Shown here: piece after piece, positions 59,203 through 64,000 of the stretch
Position numbering within the stretch: the stretch's first letter is position 1
How the letters are laid out: each line of letters begins with the position of its first letter
Notes under the pieces: model-generated
What the model was told of the DNA's origin: nothing
The model's input: the letters and a program-made list of their open reading frames with translations, nothing else
The model's database searches: none
Assembly: GCF_000770305.1 (NCBI RefSeq)
Contig: NZ_JNVB01000014.1
Coordinates: 62,001 to 126,000, forward strand
DNA: 64,000 nucleotides
Reading direction: 5' to 3'
From: Erwinia oleae
Lineage (GTDB): Bacteria; Pseudomonadota; Gammaproteobacteria; Enterobacterales; Enterobacteriaceae
Translations under genes and position numbers: made by a program

Positions 59203-61301
59203 ACCACGCTATCCTCTTCAACCTTCGCCGCCGGGTGATGTTTTTTCGCACGACGATCTTTCCATGTCAGCCAGAACAGCTCAAACACGGTACGAATAAT
59301 GGTCAACAGCGAGCGCAGCGGCCTGTCTTTCGGCCCTTCCGGTTTGATCCACGCATCGGCGCGTGAGAGCACCACGCGCACCAGCTCGCGACGACGCGAC
59401 AGCGGGATCTCATCAAACTTCAGGCGAACCACGCCGTTTTCGGCACCGATGATGCTCACCGGAATGGAAATGGCGCCGGTCTGCAACATCAGATCGATGG
59501 CTTCAATGGCATCGTCTTCATGACGTGAATCCGGCGCGGCAATCTGCGCGCCGCCCATCGATAAATTCACCGTAGTTGAACGCGACGAAATACCGCTGGC
59601 GTAGTGCAGCACCAGCGGGATCTTAACGTCGATACGGATGGTTTTACGCGTCTGTTTGGTTTCGCGCGCCACGGCAATGGCCGCCATCAGGATCACCAGA
59701 CTGAACAGCGCCCAGCCGACGTTCAGCGCAATAACGTAAGGATCAACGCCAAAGTAGTCATGGGCCACGGCGCGCACCACGCCGCTGGCCACGCCGATGA
59801 GCAGCAGCATGGCGCAGATCACGTGCGGGCGCACAATATTGAAGTCAAAGAAGCCAACGTCGAGCAGGCCGCCTTTATCGGTCACGTTAAACTTGCCGTG
59901 CTTTGGGGAAATCATGGTCAACAGCGTAGGAATAACCAGGTGGAATGCCATTACCGTTTCATAAATTTCGCCCCAGAAGGTGGCGCGAAAACGGCCGTTC
60001 ATACGCGAGTTAACGTAAAGCGACATCACCAGGTGCGGCAGCACGTAGGCAAAAATCAGATTGGCGGAAGAGTGAATGATGTTCAGGTTGAACAGCAAAT
60101 AGGCCAGCGGTGCGGTAAGGAATATCACCCGTGGAATACCGAACTGAAAGTGCAGCATGGCATTGAGATAGCACAGGCGCTGCTGCCACTTCAGCCCACG
60201 GCCAAACAGCGGATTATCGACGCGGAAAATCTGCGTCATGCCGCGCGCCCAGCGGGTACGCTGGATCACATGCAGGCCGAGGCGTTCGGTCGCAAGGCCT
60301 GCCGCCAGCGGCAGCGACAGGAAGGCGGATTTCCAGCCGCGACGCTGCATTTTCAACGCGGTATGCGCATCTTCGGTCACGGTTTCCGTGGCAAAGCCGC
60401 CAATCTCTTCCAGCGCTGAGCGACGGATCACCGCGCACGAGCCGCAGAAAAAGGTCGCGTTCCAGTTGTCATTGCCCTGTTGAACCGGCCCGTAAAACAG
60501 CGCGCCTTCGTTCGGTATTTCACGCGCGGCCTTCAGGTTGCGTTCAAAGGGATCGGGCGAGTAGAAGTAGTGCGGCGTTTGCAGCAGGGCCAGCATTGGA
60601 TCTTTCAAAAAAGGCGCAACGGTCGCCTGGAGAAATGCGCGCGTAGCCACGTGATCGCAGTCGAAAACGGTGATCAGCTCGCCTTTGGTGATGCGCATGG
60701 CATGATTAAGGTTGCCCGCCTTGGCATGACGGTTGTCATCACGGGTGATATAGCCGACGCCCGCATCGGCGGCGAAAACGGCGAACTCGCTGCGTTTGCC
60801 ATCGTCCAGCAGATAAATTTTCAGCTTATCGCGCGGGTAATCGATGCACTGCGCGGCGAGCACGGTGTCGCGTACCACATCGAGGCTTTCGTTATAGCTG
60901 GGGACATAAATGTCCACGGTGGGCCACAGGCTGACGTCATCCGGCATCGGCTCAATGGTTCTCTTAAGCGGCCATGATGTTTGCAGGTAGCCCAGAATCA
61001 GGATACCCCAAACGTAAAGCTCGGCAATAAATAAGCCGACGCCAAGGATTGCTTCAATTTCGGAATTAAATGCCAGTGTTTCGGTCGCACGCCAGTATAT
61101 ATATCGCGTAGACATTAAGGCGGAAAGAAACACCATCACCATAGATGTTTTGCGGCTTTTATTAAAACCGAGAACAAACAATATAGCGATGCTGATCAGC
61201 CCGAAAATATATTGTTTCTGGCTGTCCATCGGGACAATCACAATCACGGCGGCAACCGGGAATAATATCAGCAACAGCAGGTAGTACAGGACTTTGTTCA
61301 T
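59199..61301 (-). CDS. bcsA: Cellulose synthase catalytic subunit BcsA
   Basis: The 700-residue GT2 processive glycosyltransferase polymerises UDP-glucose and threads the chain across the inner membrane. Motifs: DDG (166-168), DCD (214-216), TED (309-311, general base) and QRTRW (347-351). A PilZ domain near 550-640 has the c-di-GMP motif RKTIR (552-556) and NLSMGG (579-584), so activation by c-di-GMP is expected. About eight membrane helices. The protein lacks the N-terminal extension of the 872-residue E. coli BcsA, as in other type I operons. An 82-base gap separates it from bcsQ. Confidence 0.97.
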   Translation of the reverse strand: MNKVLYYLLLLILFPVAAVIVIVPMDSQKQYIFGLISIAILFVLGFNKSRKTSMVMVFLSALMSTRYIYWRATETLAFNSEIEAILGVGLFIAELYVWGILILGYLQTSWPLKRTIEPMPDDVSLWPTVDIYVPSYNESLDVVRDTVLAAQCIDYPRDKLKIYLLDDGKRSEFAVFAADAGVGYITRDDNRHAKAGNLNHAMRITKGELITVFDCDHVATRAFLQATVAPFLKDPMLALLQTPHYFYSPDPFERNLKAAREIPNEGALFYGPVQQGNDNWNATFFCGSCAVIRRSALEEIGGFATETVTEDAHTALKMQRRGWKSAFLSLPLAAGLATERLGLHVIQRTRWARGMTQIFRVDNPLFGRGLKWQQRLCYLNAMLHFQFGIPRVIFLTAPLAYLLFNLNIIHSSANLIFAYVLPHLVMSLYVNSRMNGRFRATFWGEIYETVMAFHLVIPTLLTMISPKHGKFNVTDKGGLLDVGFFDFNIVRPHVICAMLLLIGVASGVVRAVAHDYFGVDPYVIALNVGWALFSLVILMAAIAVARETKQTRKTIRIDVKIPLVLHYASGISSRSTTVNLSMGGAQIAAPDSRHEDDAIEAIDLMLQTGAISIPVSIIGAENGVVRLKFDEIPLSRRRELVRVVLSRADAWIKPEGPKDRPLRSLLTIIRTVFELFWLTWKDRRAKKHHPAAKVEEDSVV

Positions 61302-61383
61302 AAGTCATCCTGAAAGCAAAACAGTCATTCTTATCGTGACGCAGGCGGCCACGGCGCAGCGGGCATCTCTGTCGTCAATGTCA

Positions 61384-62181
61384 CTAGCGCGATCTGATCG
61401 GGGCATGCATCTCCCCGCCGCCAACTTTGATATCAAGCAGGGCGGCAACGCGCTTGCTGACCAGTTCGATATCAAATGCAGCGGCAGACACCGGACTGAA
61501 ATCGTAGATGGCCTGCTGCGAGGCATTGGCTTCCGCCACGCTCTCATCACGATTAATCACGCCCAGCAGTTTGTCTCCCAGTCGCTGCTCCATAAAGGCT
61601 GTGACATCGCGGCTGATATGGCGGCGGCTGTCGCTCTGGTTAATAACAAAATAGTGACCGGTACGCTGATTCAGTGCGCCGCCAATCAGTCTGTCATTTT
61701 CAATCTGCGGCAACAGCGAGAGAGAAGCGGTATCCGCCAGCATCACCACAAGATGTAAATCGGCAAGATCGCGCATTGCCTTTAGGGCCGGACCGGGGCC
61801 GGGCGGAAAATCTGCGACAATCACCAGTCCCGGATAGTTAAGAACGGTGTGCAGGCCTCGCGCCAGAAAGTTAGGATCTTTCGTCAGATTATCTTCAAAT
61901 ACAACACGTTGCTCTTCAGTCACCTCGCCATACGGCATCACAAAAATGTTGCCGCCGGTCGTGAGGATTGACTGACTCCAGTCCGGCGATTCCGCAGATT
62001 TTGCGACAAAACCGCGCCCGTCAGAGAGCGGAACGCCGAAATGCAGGCGCAGCGCGTTCTGCACGTCGAAGTCGATGGCCAGCACCTTGCTGCCGCTGCG
62101 CGCCAGCGTGTAGGCCAGATTAGCCGCAAGGGTGGTTTTACCCACGCCACCCTTGGGCGAACAAACGCAAACTAACGGCAT
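61384..62181 (-). CDS. bcsQ: Cellulose synthesis ATPase BcsQ (MinD/ParA-like)
   Basis: The 265-residue cytoplasmic ATPase begins PLVCVCSPKGGVGKTTLAANLAY, the deviant Walker A of the ParA/MinD group. VLAIDFDVQNALRLHFG and VIVADFPPGPGPALKAM (Walker B) follow. BcsQ is required for cellulose synthesis and polar localisation of the machine in E. coli. It overlaps bcsO by ten bases. Confidence 0.95.
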   Translation of the reverse strand: MPLVCVCSPKGGVGKTTLAANLAYTLARSGSKVLAIDFDVQNALRLHFGVPLSDGRGFVAKSAESPDWSQSILTTGGNIFVMPYGEVTEEQRVVFEDNLTKDPNFLARGLHTVLNYPGLVIVADFPPGPGPALKAMRDLADLHLVVMLADTASLSLLPQIENDRLIGGALNQRTGHYFVINQSDSRRHISRDVTAFMEQRLGDKLLGVINRDESVAEANASQQAIYDFSPVSAAAFDIELVSKRVAALLDIKVGGGEMHAPIRSR

Positions 62182-62789
62182 GAGGCAATGCTCTCCAACA
62201 AAGGTTGCAGCAACGTCTCTTTCGATAACGTGATCGATGAGGCGTCGGGCGTTGGGCTGAATAGCTGTTTAAAACGCGGCGGCTCAGCAGATTCCACCGG
62301 CCGGACAGCGTGCTGTACCGGGGCCTGCTGCGGCGCGATTTGCTCTGGCGGTATCGGCGCGATTGACTCTGCGGGCGCGGCCGTTTCAGGTGCGGCGGGC
62401 TTAAGCGAAGCAGAGATGCTGCTCATCAGCGAATCTGCGCTCTGGGCAGCCGGTTTGGCGGCAACGAAGGTGGCAACGCTCTGCTGCTGCGCGGGCGCGG
62501 CATAAGGCCGCACCACAGGTCGGGAGGCGGCGTGCGGCTCAACGGGCGCACGGCCTTGCGCGGGCGTTTGCAAGACAGCAAAAATATCAGCCGCAATGGG
62601 CTGAGGCGCAGGCACGTCCAGCCGCTGACCGTTGCCCAGCCCCTGATCCAGACCCTCATTTTTTAACTGCTTAATGATGGCCCAGTTGGTGCTGTCAGCG
62701 TCCCTGGTCTGATCGGACATGTCCTTGAATTCGATATGGTTTGTCTGCGTTTTTTCTTTAAAACGCTGTAGATCATCATAACTTTTCAT
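62172..62789 (-). CDS. bcsO: Proline-rich cellulose biosynthesis protein BcsO
   Basis: The 205-residue protein starts MKSYDDLQRFKEKTQTNHIEFKDMS, recalling the short BcsR/BcsO N-terminal motif. It continues with Ala/Pro/Gln-rich low-complexity sequence and ends in a conserved-looking helix (ITLSKETLLQPLLESIAS). Position at the head of a type I operon directly before bcsQ fits BcsO, whose exact role is unknown, probably a scaffold. ATG at 62789 is chosen by homology of the N terminus; no good ribosome-binding site is seen, and an ATG at 62837 is possible. Confidence 0.75.
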   Translation of the reverse strand: MKSYDDLQRFKEKTQTNHIEFKDMSDQTRDADSTNWAIIKQLKNEGLDQGLGNGQRLDVPAPQPIAADIFAVLQTPAQGRAPVEPHAASRPVVRPYAAPAQQQSVATFVAAKPAAQSADSLMSSISASLKPAAPETAAPAESIAPIPPEQIAPQQAPVQHAVRPVESAEPPRFKQLFSPTPDASSITLSKETLLQPLLESIASCR

Positions 62790-62860
62790 TGGAAGCGATC
62801 GCGGAAGCAGGAGATTTGGCGGCAATATAACATACAATTATTTTTTTCATCAGATGATTC

Positions 62861-62872
62861 TTATCATGATAA
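62861..62872. promoter_or_regulatory. Palindrome upstream of the bcs operon
   Basis: TTATCATGATAA is a perfect 12-bp palindrome 72 bases before the bcsO ATG. The surrounding 19 bases match the Fur consensus at about 12 positions, which is suggestive only. Confidence 0.3.
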
Positions 62873-63108
62873 TTTAACTGTTTGCGGGCGGAAATTATTT
62901 TATTTGGCGTAATCGATTAATCAACAATGTGATTATTCACGAGTGAAGTAATGAAATCAGGCAAGAACAGCAATAACGGCGCGCATCTCATTCACAGCGC
63001 AAACTAATTTAATCATTCTGTGTTTTATATTACTTTAGCGACAATTATCAAATTATCTACTGTTACGCCTGCTTTTTTGACAAAAGTCTTCACTGTTCAG
63101 GCCGCTGG
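62873..63108. other. bcs operon promoter region
   Basis: About 240 AT-rich bases between the bcs palindrome and the dppF terminator. It must carry the bcs promoter on the minus strand. No clear sigma-70 pair or other operator stands out, and no credible gene is present. A second ATTATC-type element occurs near 63046. Confidence 0.4.
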
Positions 63109-63137
63109 CAAAAAAAAGAGCGGGCCGATGGCCCGCT
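63109..63137 (-). terminator. Terminator of the dpp operon
   Basis: AGCGGGCC (63119-63126) pairs with GGCCCGCT (63130-63137), followed on the minus strand by a long T run, 24 bases after the dppF stop. Confidence 0.92.
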
Positions 63138-63160
63138 CCTCAATGAGGTTGCGCATGCGA

Positions 63161-64000
63161 TCATTTGCCGACCGGCACGCCCTCTTCCTGATCAACCGCG
63201 AAGCAGGCGATTTGCTGATCGCCATACTGCTTCAGCTTAGGCTGAAGCTGCGTGCACGGGCCGAAACGACGACGGCAGCGGGCGTTAAACGCACAGCCCG
63301 GCGGTGGACTCAGCGGGCTTGGCAGCTCACCGGTCAGCTTAATGCGCTCGCGGCGCTCGTCCGGGTTGAGACGCGGCGTGGCCGACAACAGCGCCTGGGT
63401 GTAGGGATGGCGCGGATTGGCAAAAATAGCCTCTTTGCTGCCGCGCTCCACGCAACGGCCCAGATACATCACCATCACTTCGTCCGCAATATGCTCTACC
63501 ACCGACAAATCGTGCGAGATAAAGACGTAGGAGAGCCCCAGGTCCTGTTGCAGATCCATCATCAGGTTCAACACCTGCGCGCGTACCGACACGTCCAGCG
63601 CGGAAACCGGTTCGTCGGCGATCAGCACGTCCGGATCGAGCATCAGCCCACGCGCGATAGCGATACGCTGGCGCTGCCCGCCGGAAAACATATGCGGATA
63701 GCGATCGTAATGTTCTGTTTTCAGGCCCACTTTCGCCATCATCGCCAGCACTTTCTCACGGCGCGCGGCCTTATTGAGGTCGGTATTGATCAACAGCGGC
63801 TCTTCAAGGATCTGGCTGACTTTCTTGCGCGGATTCAGCGATCCGTACGGGTTCTGGAAGACGATCTGAATCTTCTGGCGACGCAGTTTTTGCGCGTGCG
63901 GATCGTGCTTGAGCAGATCCTGCCCCTGATAGAAAAGCTGTCCTTCGGTCGGCGTTTCGATCATCGTCAGCAGCCGACCGAGCGTTGATTTACCGCAGCC
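63161..64000 (-). CDS. dppF: Dipeptide ABC transporter ATPase DppF, 3' part (cut by window edge)
   Basis: The frame enters from the right edge within Walker A (GCGKSTLGRLLT) and runs 279 residues to the stop. It contains Q-loop IVFQNPYGSLNPRKKV, signature FSGGQRQRIAIARGL, Walker B VLIADEPVSALDVS and H-loop ISHDLSVVEHIA, ending with the oligopeptide/dipeptide C-terminal domain (HPYTQALLSATPRLNP, SPPPGCAFNARCRRRF). It powers dipeptide, haem and peptide uptake with DppD. Proximity to bcs is the same as in E. coli. Only the N-terminal part is missing from view. Confidence 0.93.
   Translation of the reverse strand, partial: GCGKSTLGRLLTMIETPTEGQLFYQGQDLLKHDPHAQKLRRQKIQIVFQNPYGSLNPRKKVSQILEEPLLINTDLNKAARREKVLAMMAKVGLKTEHYDRYPHMFSGGQRQRIAIARGLMLDPDVLIADEPVSALDVSVRAQVLNLMMDLQQDLGLSYVFISHDLSVVEHIADEVMVMYLGRCVERGSKEAIFANPRHPYTQALLSATPRLNPDERRERIKLTGELPSPLSPPPGCAFNARCRRRFGPCTQLQPKLKQYGDQQIACFAVDQEEGVPVGK

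Overview
The window reads as a chromosomal segment of a gamma-proteobacterium of the order Enterobacterales, most likely an Erwiniaceae member of the Pantoea/Mixta/Erwinia type. The right third follows the Escherichia coli order yhjE-yhjG-pdeH-kdgK-yhjJ-dctA-pdeK-bcs-dppF almost gene for gene. The left two thirds carry accessory genes typical of plant- or insect-associated relatives: treZ-treY-glgX, a tailspike-like polysaccharide lyase, a GH105 pectin enzyme and sugar ABC transporters. Genus assignment is inference from content and synteny.

Layout. 1-1.86 kb: 5' part of rnz (minus strand) and gor. 1.86-3.3 kb: an AT-rich island with a two-gene microcin locus closely resembling the microcin N (microcin 24) immunity and structural genes, behind a CRP-type promoter and closed by a strong terminator. 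The toxin gene has a one-base frameshift in an A run near its 3' end, and no exporter genes are present. 3.4-4.2 kb: two small YcgZ/YmgA-type biofilm-connector genes. 4.7-11.1 kb: treZ-treY-glgX, making trehalose from glycogen-type glucans. 11.2-17.6 kb: a Tat-type esterase, a FemAB-like acetyltransferase, an orphan tailspike-type lyase and an ABC exporter. 17.6-26.3 kb: a DeoR regulator diverging from a SIS-ROK-ABC sugar importer operon, with a dipeptidase and a Rid protein convergent to it. 26.3-32.7 kb: a PPOX-like flavoprotein, hcxA, an orphan periplasmic binding protein coupled to an LVIVD-repeat protein, a Cys-rich secreted peptide, a secreted hydrolase and the wreck of an adhP-like gene. 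32.9-35.7 kb: GPH transporter plus GH105 hydrolase. 35.8-37.6 kb: small proteins and mntP with an MntR-type operator. 37.9-50.4 kb: the conserved yhj region. 50.5-62.8 kb: ydcF and a complete type I cellulose operon, bcsO-bcsQ-bcsA-bcsB-bcsC-bcsD-bcsZ. 63.2-64.0 kb: 3' part of dppF.

How the genes fit together. Biofilm and c-di-GMP dominate: BcsA carries a PilZ domain, and two EAL phosphodiesterases (PdeH, PdeK) lie close by. The YcgZ/YmgA-like proteins and the extracellular-polysaccharide lyase fit the same theme. Pectin breakdown links GH105 and its transporter to KdgK, which phosphorylates the 2-keto-3-deoxygluconate formed downstream. The most unusual item is the microcin N-like locus with its frameshift. 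Other items deserving attention are a 25-26 residue gene with its own promoter and terminator, a terminator-like hairpin directly in front of an orphan binding-protein gene, and the orphan tailspike lyase. No tRNA, rRNA, insertion sequence or CRISPR array was recognised.
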